A stretch of DNA of 64,000 bases, taken from assembly GCA_030272155.1 (NCBI GenBank), contig CP126205.1, forward strand, positions 353,501 to 417,500, read 5' to 3'. Every line of letters begins with the position of its first letter. The stretch's first letter is position 1. The position numbers were made by a program, and so were the translations under genes. Below the pieces are notes generated by a model. That model was not told where the DNA came from. It ran no database searches and saw only the letters and a list, made by a program, of their open reading frames with translations. This DNA is from Tetradesmus obliquus (lineage: Eukaryota; Chlorophyta; Chlorophyceae; Sphaeropleales; Scenedesmaceae). Below are positions 12,368-33,600 of this stretch, one piece after another.

Positions 12368-14436
12368 GTTTCAACCTGCAGCACACGTTGGCGTTCAGTT
12401 GGCGTGCTGTGGTGGTGCTCATGCCAGAATCAGCGATACAGCACCGCGAGATCCAGCTGATCCCAGCTGGATGACCACCACCATCACCCCATCTACCTGG
12501 TTTAAAGGTAGTTTCTGCTTTGATAAGTAGAACGTGCACTGATCGTAAAGCGCTTGCTACGGTGATGGAAGCGGGTTCACTGCCACCTACCTGCCGTCAG
12601 GGCAGGGCAAGCTGTAGTGACGCAACCGGACCACGTAGATTTGTTTTGCACTTGCACCTCCTTTTGAACCTTGAACTTTCGAATACACCTCCGTCAACGA
12701 TCCAGAGGAGCTTTGGTAATCACCTCTCGTGCTTGAGACTCTAAGTAAGCACCTTGACTTGTTTAAACCAGCTTAAGCGGGGATCAAGTTTCAATTGATG
12801 AATACTACGGGCTCACGGGTCGCACATGGTACAGGCGAGCAGCAGCCGCATTACGGGCGAGATTGTACGGGCAGTCAACCAAACAAAGAAGCAGCAGGAA
12901 AGGCGACGAACAACCGTTACAATAAGAAAGTATTTGCTTTTGTCGTTGGAAAACAACTCCGTGTGCTGGCTGGCTTTCTGTGCATGATCGCAAACCTACG
13001 GGCCTTTGAGGCTCGCCTGTGCAGGTTACACTATACGATCACCAAGCACATGGCGTTCTCCTTCGACGACAGGTCTATTTTCGACGTTTGAATCAAGCGC
13101 ATAAGCTCAGCGGCTACCACGCCATGAGCTCGTGCAGCTTGTCTCACCCTGCTGTTGAGAGTGCTGCTCAGCCATGTACTGCTGGATCAACCCAGCAAAG
13201 ACAGCAAGTTTTGACCGTATCACCACACGAATATTCAACATTTCTGCTTCTGGCAGCAAACGCACAGCAACATCAACGGGTCGGCCATGTTACATGCCAG
13301 CCCCTCAAAAGCACGTTATTGTGGCATCACCCGCCAGGGATGGCCTTGCTGCTAGCAGGGCATCGCAGCATGCTCCCACAAACACACGATTGTGTGCCAT
13401 GCATCAACAGCAGTCCCTCAATGTGCAGGTACAGCACTTCAGCTGCTGGCACGGTTGAGATTGCAAAAGCTGTCACAATTACTCATGCTGCATGCGCGTC
13501 AAGGTGGTGCATTGTCTTCCACACTGCTGCAAGTGCTGTTGCAACTTGCGTCACACCAGCATAACTTTCAAATTGAACACGTTGTGTCGTCCAAATGCTT
13601 TTCAGCCAACAGAACTTGCATCAACATGCAGGCACCACACGCAGCCGACGCATTGCTAATACAGTCTGAACAAGATCTCAACAGCAATAGATCTGCGGCC
13701 ACAGAAGAGCTACTCAAAACACCCATTGATCCCATCTGCACAACCACCAATACATATGCAGCACAAGCTCAAGCACTGACCAACAACCAACCACCAAGGG
13801 CACCATCGTCTGCATGTGGCGACGACAGCACCATCACCACAATAAACAGGAAGCTTGCCGCAGCAACCCGCAGGCACTCACAGTGTGGACAGCTGCATGC
13901 TTGTGCCACAGCATAAAGCAGTGGAACGTGATGCTAGCCTGCTGACATGCATCCAAATGCAGTGTTTGGGTCGACAACATCAACAGCATCTCAGGTGACA
14001 CTACACCAGCGCAGCACGCCTGGCTGCTGCCATGCACGCATGCATGCATCGTGCACATGGCGCACACAACCTACTCGCGTACAACTATATCTCATGCACA
14101 TGCTGCAGAAGGCCTGACCCTTAAACCAACACCGCAGCACTGGCGCCACGTCCCATGCACAACACGACTGCTGCATCTGCCCACTGCACTCAGCAGGAGC
14201 ACTGCTGGCAGCTACAGCTGCGCGAGGCAGCTGTAGGCCTCACGCCACCCTCAACGTAGCTGCAGCAGCGTGCCCCCACGCCAGCCGCGCACCCTGCTGC
14301 GCACACCAGGCCCCGTCCCAAACACGGCACAAACGTAGCGCTGGCCTCGCGGCACCCTCACGCCGCCAGATGCTTGCCTCCAAAGGAGCGGCTCACACCC
14401 GGCACAAAGCAAGCCCTGTCACGTGCTGCACCTTCA
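12368..14436. other. Intergenic: promoter side of the giant gene, then CA-rich 3' flank
   Basis: No coding region could be supported. About 12368-12900 should hold the promoter and 5' UTR of the minus-strand giant gene. From about 13150 to 14200 the plus strand is strikingly A/C-rich, as expected if it is the 3' flank of the minus-strand CBM gene ending at 14707. TTACA (TGTAA on the minus strand) occurs near 12917, 13025 and 13287 as candidate poly(A) signals. Confidence 0.45.
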
Positions 14437-14580
14437 TCATGACCGCCGGGCCGCTCCACCTTGCCGCTCTTCAGCTTGTAGCTGCCCAGCGCAATGACCT
14501 GGTACTGTTCTGCGCTTGTCGGTGTAGCGGCCCGGCAATATCCAGTCCTGCTCGGCGCTGACAGCTGCACTAGCGAGCGC
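14437..14580 (-). pseudogene. Decayed copy of the last CBM exon
   Basis: On the minus strand, two frames together read PGRYTDK and then YKLKSGKVE. This matches the end of the intact exon at 14707-14830 (PGRYTDKP..YKLKSGKLE). An extra base between the two segments breaks the frame. It lies about 130 bp downstream of the intact stop codon and looks like a local tandem duplicate now in the 3' flank. Confidence 0.75.
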
Positions 14581-14706
14581 TGTCTTCATTGCACTGTCCC
14601 TCACGACAGCTGCTGCAGCCGGCCCTGCTGGCAGCAGCTCCACCCCTGCACAGCACCAACTCACACCCGGCACAAGGGAAGCCCCGCAAACCGCTGATTA
14701 AGCCGA

Positions 14707-16438
14707 TCAATACACCCGTTCCAGCTTTCCACTCTTCAGCTTGTAGTTGCCTGGCTCGGTGATCTGGTAGTTCTTGGGCTTGTCGGTGTAGCGGCCCGGG
14801 GAGTCCCAGTCATTCTCCCCGTTGTTCATCACAAATTCCATTGAAGTGCCCTCGATGCTGATGGTCTTGGTGGCGTGGTCCTGCTGGCTGGTGGTAAGCT
14901 TCTTGCCAGGCACTGCGGTCCAGGCTGCACGCGCATGCCACACATCACCAGAGAGAGCAAGGGGACGGGCAAGCAAGGCATGCTTGAGCAGGAAGGCAAG
15001 GAGGGGCAGCGTGCGCGCCGTTGGACGAGCCAGCAGCAGAACAGCAGTGCTGGTGCAGGCCAGCAGCAGCGATGCTGCAGTATGTGTGCGGAGCAGCTGG
15101 GCATGCAGTGCTGCAGCTGATCGATACAAAGGAGGGAGGACGCGCACACCAAGGGAGCCAGCAGGCATGCAACCAGCCCCTAAGCCCCGACAACTGTTCA
15201 CACACTAGCAGGTGCAAGCTTATCACCGGTTCGCTTGGTCGTGATCAAAGACAGGCACTGCACAAGCGCCGCTGCTGCTCACTCTTGCCGTCCATGGTGT
15301 AGTGGATGAAGCAGTTGTGCCAGCCGCTGATGTAGGTGAGGTTGATGACAGCAGGCGGCGCAGGCGGGGGCGGCGGCTGCATCTGCTGCGGCGGCTGCTG
15401 CATTTGCTGTGGTGGCTGCTGCTGCATCTGCTGCGGAGGATGCTGCTGCTGCTGTTGCATCTGCATCTGCTGCTGTGGCGGTGCCTGTTGCGGCATCTGC
15501 TGCTGCTGCTGCGGCTGCTGCTGCTGCTGGTATGGCATTTGCTGGGGCTGCTGCGGCATCTGCTGCTGCGGCATCTGCTGCTGCATGTACTGCGCTGGCG
15601 GTGCTGGCGATGCGCCGCGTGGAGCAGAGAACACCTGAGGCGGCGCCCGCTGCGCCTCGGCAGCAGCCTGCAGACAGCGGCAGCGGATCACTCAACAGTG
15701 CAGTTGACATGCAGACTAAAGTACTGTACTGGCATACAGCTGCAAGCAGGTGAGCTGCGCAGCATGCCTTCTGTGGGTGCAGCAGTTGTTGGTGACGCAA
15801 GATGCACTGATCAAGTGGTGCAACGCAACATCAGCTGAAGTATCCAGAAACGGTGCCACGCAACATCAGATGAAGTATTCAGAAACGGTTAAGAAAGAGG
15901 AGGTGTGTCTTTGTGCACACTATCAGGGTGAAAGGATACACAACAGGACATTGGCCAAGCAGCAGCGTGCAACAGCAGAACAAGGGTTTGGACTCACCTG
16001 CTGTGCTGCTGTAGTTTCAAGGCGAAGTCGCTCCACCTCGCGTTCTGCAGACATAGATCACACGTTTTGTCCACGGCGTGGCTTGCGTTCGCAGCTGCAC
16101 AAGCAGGTCTACTGCCACTGCTACAACAGCAACCAACGCACCCTCAACGCACCTAGGTCAGCAATGCGCCTGTTTGCGACCGCGAGCTCCTCCTGAACCT
16201 TTACCCTGCTGTTATTCAACGCCAACATGTTCTTCTGAGTTGTCAGCAGCATCTTGGCGATCTCTCGCTGCTTTTCGACGTCGAGCTTCTTGTCGCTGCT
16301 CTTCTCAGCCCCATTGCTGCCAGCAGCTCTGACGAGCAGCCGCGGTGGCTGCCACTGTCGATACTTGCATGTACTAGGACTGTATAGGCAGCCCTGTCTG
16401 CCCAAGCTGTGCCTTTGAAGCGACTGCATGCCGTTCAA
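14707..16438 (-). CDS. Gln-rich protein with C-terminal CBM25/53-like starch-binding module
   Basis: Four exons with matching phases: 16153-16438, 15998-16044, 15283-15667 and 14707-14924, giving 311 residues. Residues 1-45 are rich in R, S and A with few acids, compatible with a chloroplast transit peptide. Residues 49-111 form a probable coiled coil (DVEKQREIAKML, VQEELAVANRRI). Residues 112-217 are low-complexity Q/P/M (QQMPQQ repeats). Residues 218-305 match the CBM25/CBM53 pattern: ISGWHNCFIHYTMDG, TWTAVPGKKL, SMEFVMNNGENDWD, then YQI..PGNYKL. In that family the aromatic residues bind alpha-glucan, so a role at plastid starch granules is likely. There is no catalytic domain; a scaffold joining starch to a coiled-coil partner is an inference. 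The gene is divergent from the helicase with 311 bp between start codons. Confidence 0.85.
15360..15580. repeat. CTG/CAG-rich coding low-complexity tract
   Basis: An interrupted CTG repeat on the plus strand encodes the Gln/Met/Pro linker of the CBM protein on the minus strand. Interruptions by CAT (Met) and TGG (Pro) codons should stabilise the tract. Confidence 0.9.
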
Positions 16439-16749
16439 ACTGACGGTTGCTTACAAGAGCACGATCGAGTATCTTAGTCATGCAATAACCATGGACGTCG
16501 CCTTTCGTGCTAGGCTCTTGCCTTCGGATAGGGCCCTTGTCGAGTCACCAAGGCAGTGACACGGTTAGTTTTGTCTCTGCTAGGAGCCTGCACGTCTTCA
16601 AGTCAGAACCTTACGTCATGAATTTGAAATTAGAAGTAAGGTTGCGCTTCTTACAACTCCTGCCCTCCACTCTGGCTCCTGGCACTGCAAGCTGCTGCCC
16701 GGGCTTGGCTGCACATCTTGCAGGAAGCCTGTGCAATAAGGTCAAAGCA
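16439..16749. promoter_or_regulatory. Shared divergent promoter, CBM gene and DEAH helicase
   Basis: Only 311 bp separate the minus-strand start at 16438 from the plus-strand start at 16750, so both promoters and 5' UTRs must lie here. I see no clear TATA box. The interval is placed by gene models, not by a recognised motif. Confidence 0.55.
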
Positions 16750-25869
<9,120 letters not shown>

Positions 25870-27264
25870 TTGTGTTTAGGGATTAGGGTTCAACCCTGGC
25901 TGCCGGAGCTGGCGCCCGCCTTTTTTTGCTGCCAAGGCAGGGGCTGGTGTTGCGGCAGAGGCGGGTTGTGCCTGCTTTGGTTGTGCCTTTTTTCCTCCCT
26001 TTCCCTCCATTCATGATGTATCCAGAGATGGCACAAGGTTAGCCTGACCTGAGTCTTCACCGTGACAGCCACGCATCGATTCATGTGAAATGAACCACAC
26101 CTGCGCAGTTCATACAGCTCTGAACATGGCACCAGTGGTTCTTGTTGGCTTCACTTGCTTTTCAAGGACACCAGGTTCGTGTGCTGCTGCAGCCGCCAGC
26201 ATTTCCACCCAGGCTAGGCCTGGCAGCAGCAGCCGCTTTAGTGCACGGGGTGCCTTTCTGGCTTGTGACGCCCAACAGGCGCTTGAAGTGCGGCAAGTTG
26301 AAGTTTTCTTTTGAACTCAACTTTTTCAACCGTCCGAACAGCTATCAGCTCAACACGCGACCATCTGGCTGCTGTTGCAACCTTCGTCAACCGGTGCTGC
26401 ACTCAGAGCTGCCCCTGTCCACGCGTCCAACCCATGCCCGTTTTGGCTTAGATAAATGAATGATGTGCATACATGGTGCAGTTACGTCAGCTCTGTGTTC
26501 AGTAAACACCAGCGAGTGCATTACTTCCCACTGTGGTTCACAAGAAGCGCGAAGGAAGTTGCCAACCACCTAGAACGTGCGTCAATTGCAATGCATATTC
26601 ATCTTTAGCATTTTCAGGACCTTTTTGCTGCTCTTTGCAGAGGTTGGTCACACCCAGTCTCACTCGTCGAAAACCGTGAAGGAAGCCGTCGCACAAGCAC
26701 CCAGCCCTATGTATGGAGTTTGATTGTGCGTAGATTATTTGTTCTATTATTTGAAGTGCCTGTAAAGGCTGGTTGGAGCCAAGCACAAAGAGCTTGGCAG
26801 TGCTTTGTGCCCAGCAGAAGACAGTGCTGGAGGTAACGCACCTTTACACATACATTATCAATGTCAGCTGCCTTTGAAGGAGTGCTAGCAGGGTACTACG
26901 CCGGCATTGGAGGTAGGCACACTGGCACCTGCTGCACGCAGTCTGTGCTCAGGCGTCCCAGAGCAAGCCTTCAGCACGCTGGTGTAACGCTCATTGCAAG
27001 TATACTGAAATAAAGGATCGATTGTGGCGCTTGTAGTCGCGGGTTTTCTACTGATACGCATTCCTGCTCTGGGTGGTGGTTTCATCCTGGATCACAGGCA
27101 AGGACTCTTCAATCCTCGTATCGATGGTGCGATTGACTCCATCAACCGGTCAAGCACGCTCCTGAGCGCACAGGCGCTGGCACCAGCAGTAGCAACACTA
27201 CTACAGGGCAGCCATAGACGCCAGGCTGCACAGCAGCACAGCAGCAACAGGCCCACAGCCAAGC
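25870..27264. other. Intergenic between helicase and first RRxS-family gene
   Basis: A partial copy of the helicase 3' end (LPELAPAFF..KAGAGV) lies at about 25898-25975. TGTAA at 26761 is a candidate helicase poly(A) signal. The rest, to 27264, shows no supported coding sequence and should contain the promoter of the next gene. Confidence 0.45.
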
Positions 27265-27748
27265 ATGACCACCCTAGCTGACAGCTACCACTACGCTATG
27301 CTGGGTGAGAGGGCAGGAGAGCACAATGATGAGTCATTCCCACCTCCAGTGTATCACATGCGTGTTAGATTATGGATCTGTGCAGTGACGCTTGTGGAAA
27401 TCTCATGCCACGTAAAGTTTTGTGAGGTTTGTGTGGGAATTGGATATAGCATATAATCCTACTTATGGCAGCTGCAGGGCGCAGTATGGCTCGCCTGCAT
27501 CCATGCAGCGTCAAGCCAGGCTTGGATCTGTACTTCCGTCGAGTCTGCCAGCCAGGGGCACCTGAGTTTGGGGCACCCAAATCCGGGGCTGCCGGAAATG
27601 CCAAAGGCTGTCTGGCATACCCCACATGCAAGGCACCTGGTTACGGCTATCTGTAATCTCATAGTTACTTGTCGCACTTGCAGTGCTTGTTGCCTGGGCG
27701 CACTGCAGACTGCTGATGGTTCCTGACTTGAACCAACATTGCCTCACC

Positions 27749-27800
<52 letters not shown>

Positions 27801-28503
27801 TGCAGGGGGCCAGGTGCAGCACGCAGACACTGGGCTGCTAATGCGCATCGGCAGCAAGCAGAGCAGCACCTCCAGTGTTGCGCCCATGATGCCTCAGCAG
27901 CAGCAGCAGCAGCAGCAGCAGCACTTGAGTCTTGGCCCGCACCCGGGGCTTTACCAAGCGGCCATGCACCCTAACACAGCGCCAGGGTGTTACTCGATGG
28001 ACCAGGGCCGCTACAACAGCACCCCCCTGGACTTCTCAAAAACGCTGCCTGCAGCAGCAGCAGCAGCAGCAGCAGCAGGCAGTGAGACGCTGCGCATGCT
28101 CAGCCAAGCCAGCATGCAGCAAGCCCTGCTGCAGCAGCAGCAGCAGCACCAGCTGTCACCATCAAGGCACAATGTCAGGGGCAGGTCCTGCAGATCTCAG
28201 CTGGTGCCGCCACCCTTACCCGTGGACTCCCACCTGCTTGCCAATGAGATGAGTGGAGCGCTGCCTCACACAGCAGCAGCAGCAGCAGCAGCAGCGTTGC
28301 AGGGCAGGGCTGCTGACGCACTGCGCAGCTCGTTCTACAGCTCTGGCGGCAGAGCAGCAGCAGCAGCAGCATCGGCAGCGCCGCCCGCCGCACGTGACAG
28401 GCTGCAGCGCTGGGAGGAAGATCCCATGTCAGCAGCTGCAGCAGCATACTTGCAGGATGGCAACCTGCGCCGGCAGCTTGCCTCTAGCGCCAGCATGAGC
28501 ACC

Positions 28504-28540
<37 letters not shown>

Positions 28541-29387
28541 CGATGCAAATGATGAGCGGTGCGCATGCGGTAGCTGCGGCCCGGGCAGTGCCATGCGGTG
28601 GCGGACCCCGCAAGCCCCGGCGAGCCAGCTGCTGCGTGGTGCCGGATGCTGAGTATGCGCAGCGGCTGCTGCAGCTGCAGCAGCTGTATCAGGAGGAAAA
28701 GCTGCTGCAGGCGGAGCTGAGGGAAAGCATCACACAGATGGACCAAGTGGAACAGGCAGCAGCAGCAGCAGCAGCAGCAGCAGGGGCTGGGTTGGAGCAG
28801 CAGCGGCAGGACAGCCTAGTGATGCAGCAGCAGCAGCTGCAGCTGCAGTGGCAGCAGAAGCAGCAGCAGCAGGCTGCGGCTGCCGCAGCAGGCACAGGCC
28901 GTCGCCGGCGGGCAAGCATCAGCAACGCTGCCTGCATGCAGGGCCAGCAGCAGATGATGATGCTGCTGCAGCAGGGCCAGCTGCCTGCGGCTCCTTCTGA
29001 AGCTTTGCCTGCTGCCAACAGCCGCATACAATTTGACGGCTCGCGTACATACACCAGGCACGCCTCAATAGAGGTCTCAAGCGGCAGCAGGCTTGCTGCC
29101 TTGGCTGGCTCCTTTGCAGCAGCCAATGCTGCTGCTGCGGATGAAAGGGGGCCGCCACCACAGCTGCAGCTGCTGCCGCAGCAGCAGCAGAGGCAAGAGG
29201 CCGCAGCTGCAGCAGGACACAGCCGCAAGCTTGGCAGGGCTGGCGGCGCAGCAAACACCGACAGCAGCTACCAGGCACAGCTGCAGCAGCTGCAGCTGCA
29301 GATGCAGGAGCAGCAGCTTGTAGAGCACGCAACAGCGGTAGCAGCTGAGAGGCAGGCAGCCGAGCACGCGCTGCGTGGCCGGCTGTC

Positions 29388-29427
<40 letters not shown>

Positions 29428-30585
29428 CCTGGCATGGCAGCTGGGGACCGCAAGCAGCGCAGGGCAAGTCTGTGTGTGCTGCCTTCAGCCGCCACCCAAC
29501 ACAGCCAACAGCTGGGCAGCATCAGCGGCGCCCTGCAGAATGCGGCAGGTCAAGGTGTCATGGCACGAATGCATGCAGCCGGCAGCAGCAGGCCTTTTGC
29601 GCAATCATCGATGAGTCAGCGCATGCCAGCTGCATTGCCTGCCGCAATGCCTGCCGCACCATACATGCCTGCTGCGCCGCTGGCGCATGCTGGCAGCGGC
29701 AGCAGCAGCGACAGCAGCATCCAGGTGCAGGTGACTGAGCTGTCCTTCTCTTACCAGGGGTCCTGCAGTGCCAACACATCTATGGACGATGCCACTGATG
29801 GCTTTGCTGCACAGCCAGCAGCCAATCACTACAGCCAGCAGCAGCAGCAGCAGCAGTGTGCACGCCGTGGAGGCTCTGCTGCTGGCATGGCCAGCAGCAG
29901 CATGGGCAGCTTAAGCAGCATGGGTGCATTGCGCTCTGCTGGGCAAGGGCTGGAGTTGCCAGCAGCAGCAGCAGCAGCAGCAGGGCTGCGTGCTGGTCAG
30001 CACGCAGGCAGCATGGAGGGCGTGCAGCGCCAACTCAGCGGCGGCAGTTACACTAGTTACACTAGCTACGCCAGTGACGACACTATGGACACTACCGGCT
30101 CCAACCCTGCTGCTGCTGACGCTGCTGCTGCCAGCCGCCACACCTGTGCCAGTTACACCAGCAGTGCGACACCCTTTGCGGCTGCAGTGCCTGTGGACGT
30201 ACTGCCTGGGAGCGCTGCTGCTGCTGGTCCTGGCAGTGTGAGCAGCGCTGGCGGCTCTCTTGCTGCCTCGCTTAGCATGTCAATGAGTGAGGATGCAGCG
30301 TGCGCCCTCACCTCACTTGCCATGCTGAAAGGCGAGCTGCAGCAGCTGCTGGATCTGAAGCGCAAGCTAGCTGCTGCTGCCGCTGCTGCCAAGCCCGGCA
30401 CGCCTGCTGCTGCTGCAGTCAGGGCTGCGCAGCGCAAGAATGCGGAGACCATCCAGGCGGCGCTTGCGGCAAGGGCGGCGCTGCAGGCTGCTGCCAGCAG
30501 GGACAGTGCAGAGCTTGAGGAGCTGCTGGGGGACAGTGCACAGCTTCAGGGGCATCTAAGGTACAGTGGGACAGTGTACAGCTGA
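27265..30585 (+). CDS. Gln/Ala-rich protein, RRxS family member 1
   Basis: Proposed exons 27265-27304 (MTTLADSYHYAML) and 27806-30585, joined in phase 1, give 939 residues; the short first exon is less certain. The body is low-complexity Gln, Ala and Ser. Within it lie repeated basic-Ser motifs: PRRAS (about residue 282), RRRAS (about 379), TRHAS (about 429) and QRRAS (about 561), two of them followed by V/L-P. A probable coiled coil (QLYQEEKLLQAELRESI) follows the first. Residues about 850-925 form a helical module (LKGELQQLLDLKRKL, PGTPAAAAVRAA, ALAARAALQAAA) shared with the genes at 40406 and 47530. RRxS fits the consensus of PKA-type and CaMK-type kinases, so regulated phosphorylation is a reasonable inference. 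I recognise no named domain. A GTACAG donor near 30560 could add a further exon. Confidence 0.7.
27748..27799. repeat. (CTG)n tract before an acceptor
   Basis: About 17 CTG units precede gcgtgcag, the proposed acceptor at 27805. Confidence 0.95.
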
Positions 30586-30640
30586 AGGGGGAAAGGGACA
30601 GGCCATCGCTTGAGCAGCTGCTAGGAGACAGCTGGACAGG
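30525..30640 (+). repeat. Copy of the C-terminal coding edge
   Basis: The segment gagctgctgggggacagtgcacag..gtacagtgggacag near the stop codon is echoed just downstream (gagcagctgctaggagacagctggacagg). This is another short tandem duplication at a gene edge. Confidence 0.6.
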
Positions 30641-33600
30641 GCACAGGTTAACAGGCTATTCAGCGGTGGAGGAATTCCTCCATTTGGCCATTATCTTGCA
30701 ATATGCGCACTTGCAGCGGTTCCGCAAGGGCTAAGGAGGTCCTATGGGAGCAGCCACTGACGCGGGGGCTGGGGTGTTGTGGTGGAGTGAGTGGCGCTGC
30801 TGTGCTTGCAATGATGATTGCTTATGATGTCGGCAGGGTTGGCTGCTGGTGTGCAGAGCTAGAAGGGCTATGGTAGGAGGCGTGGAGGCGCATGAGGCAT
30901 CCTTGTCGCCACACACGTCCAGTTCCTTTGCTTACACGGGTGTTCAGTGTAAACACACCATGCGTAGCTCATTCAATCATTCATTCATTGGAGAGGCTGC
31001 TACGGGCCTAGCCAAGGGGCTGTGGTGGACATATGAGGGTTGATGGCTCTGCTGTTGTGGTGGCAATGGTGCTTTGCTTTGGGTGGTGGTGGTGGTGTGC
31101 TCATAAGATAGTGTGGGCGTGCTTGAGCGGGGCGGTACAGACGCGTACATGGAGGCAAGCAAATGCTGACGGCATGGGCTGTGGACGAGCAATATGCTGC
31201 GGGTTGACGTCTTTTGTTTAGGCGCCAAAGGTTTCTGTCTGTGTCTCCTGCTTTTGGGGATTCAGCATGGGTCATTCTTGTCTGTGCCGGTGCTGTGGCA
31301 CGCACGGGCCAGTGTTTGGTTCATTAGTATCTGTCTGCTGCTTTGTCACGTGCTGCTGAGTGTAAATCTGTTGCAGCAGTTGCCGCAGTGTCGGGTATGC
31401 CATTGTTCAGCTTCATTATTTCAGTGTTATCTCTGCTCACATTGCCCAACGAGTTCTGGGTTGTCAGTGCTCAGCAGAGGCTGCCGCTGCTGCTGCTGCT
31501 GTTGGTGCTATTCTTTGGCTTGCGCTTGCAATGCATGATGTTGTGCAGCATACAAACAAACCTGAGGGTGGGCAGGGACACAGGGGCGGACTTCGCCCCA
31601 GCTAGTGCCACCAGCAGCCCTCAGTGAGAAAGTTGCCGCCTGTTGGCCTGCTTAGGTTATATGCTTGGCATTGCGCCTGCAGCGCGCCTGCAACTGCTGT
31701 TCAGGTGATGTGTTGTTTGCACAGGTGCAGGCGCAGCCTCTATAACGTACCTGGCAGCAGCAGCTGTTTGTCGCGAGGCATCTTCATTTCGGTGCACTGC
31801 AGGCTGGGTCATGGAGCTGTTGCTGCCCTCAGGAGCCGGCTCCACAGCAGTTTTTGATCGACGAGCTCTGTTTTCTTTTTCTGTTTGATACGTGGTTCTA
31901 AATGCAGTAGATTCTTTGCAGCATGCACTCCAGGTATGCTGCTCAGCACTTGCAATATGGTCTGTATTCGCAGCTCGATGCAGCGTGCTGCCGCGCTGCC
32001 GGCCGGGCGCGGCTCACGTGCAGCATGCTGCTGGCTGCTGGCGGCAGGGAACGCAGCACAGCACAGGCCCTGTAGGCTGCACCGTTGCGAGCGAGTTGCT
32101 TGCATGCAGTATGTCTACAGTGCCATTGATGCCATCAGCATGGCTTCGGACCGCTTGCTCAGCGCATAATGCCGTCCATGGTCCCTGCCATAAGGCCTGT
32201 TGTGTTTGCTGCCTGTTGTGTTTGGCCAAGCACAGCATGTAGCCAGCAGCCCAGCGCCGTGGGTTCAATTTTTGGGTTCAGTCAGCTGCATGCGCGCTCA
32301 GGGGTATGGGAAGGCAGGCATGCTGCCTAGGTTATTGGCAGGCAGGGATGCTGCCGGCGCTAATGCAAATTTACTCGCAGTCGCCCATGATGTGGGAGGC
32401 AGCGTGCTCCTTAGTGTTCTTATTGGTTTGCTGATGACACTTCGGTCGCTGTCTCCAGCGCAGCTTTGCTGCGGTCCAGTTCCTGCTGACATGCCGGCCT
32501 GCTGACCCTGGCAGCTATCACAAAAAGGGCCACTGGTGGCGCGCCCACATTCTATTTGACTGGATCGCTGCATTGCTGAATGCTGCTGTGGCACTGGCGG
32601 GTTTTGAAGGGTTGCTGGGGCTGCCAGCTTAGCAGATGCATTTTTTCTTTTTCTGTTGATGTGTACACGCATGTCTTGCGGCATCGTGCGCCAGTTTTGT
32701 TAGGTGCTGAGCCACTGCTGCTTCGTGCCGCCACGCGTGTCTTTGCATGCCCAAGGCACTGGGCCTATTATGTATGAAGGTCAGGTGTAGGTCAGGTGTA
32801 GCTATGTATTTATGTATGATTATTAGCGTATCAATGGCATGGCATACCTGCGGGGTGGCTTTGCGTGCATGCAGCAGGGCTTATGGCCTGCACAGCAGTA
32901 CCAGCTGCTGCTGAAGCTCCGGGGGTCCCATGCAGCACTTGCAGCACGTTTGCTGATAGGCTGATGCCACGTTAGGTCCTGCGTGTTTTATTAGGTTGTC
33001 TTCATCCAGGAGACGATGGGTTTTTACACACGCAGACCACGTGGGGTTTGTGGGGTCAACACTGCTAAAACAGAAGACCAGCTGTTTTGTTTGAGCTGTG
33101 TTTTGCTATGCAGGAGGCATGTGCGCGAGCGGTGGTGGTCGTGCCGTGCTTTGTCTGCTGTTTTGTGGGGGGGGAGTTTTTCTACAGGTCACCTGATGCC
33201 TTGAATTGCAGTTGATGAATGGCTGTGCCTGTTGGATGTCACTGCATAATGTTCTGTATGCCGTCAAGGCTTGCAGTAGCGTCTTATGCATGCACTCCTG
33301 CTCATGTCCGCTGGCTGGTGGTGCAGTCTAGATGGGCATGCAATTAGCAACTTTCATGATGCCATTTATGCCAAAGGAGCAGGATGCAGTGCAGTGGTTG
33401 CGGCATTGGGATGCGTAGGTTGGGGGTGCAGAGCATGCATTTGTCGGGCTGTTTTGCCATTGTCCGGACACTGTACAAGACTGGCCTGTGTGACACATAT
33501 ACAAGGGCCGCTTCTGCAGCGGATGCGAGGTGAGGCTGCAAAAGTAGCCCTTAAGTATGTGTTGTGTGCACTGCATGAGCTCTGCAGCGGAGCCGCAGGC

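Noticed and set aside
15302-15838. Leu-, Cys- and Ala-rich plus-strand frames
   Set aside because: They are read from the CTG repeat opposite the Gln-rich exon of the CBM gene; no independent start or splice evidence.
26142-26459. 105-codon frame reading PFWLVTPNRRLKCGKLKF
   Set aside because: No splice or family support; it lies between two well-defined genes and has unremarkable composition.
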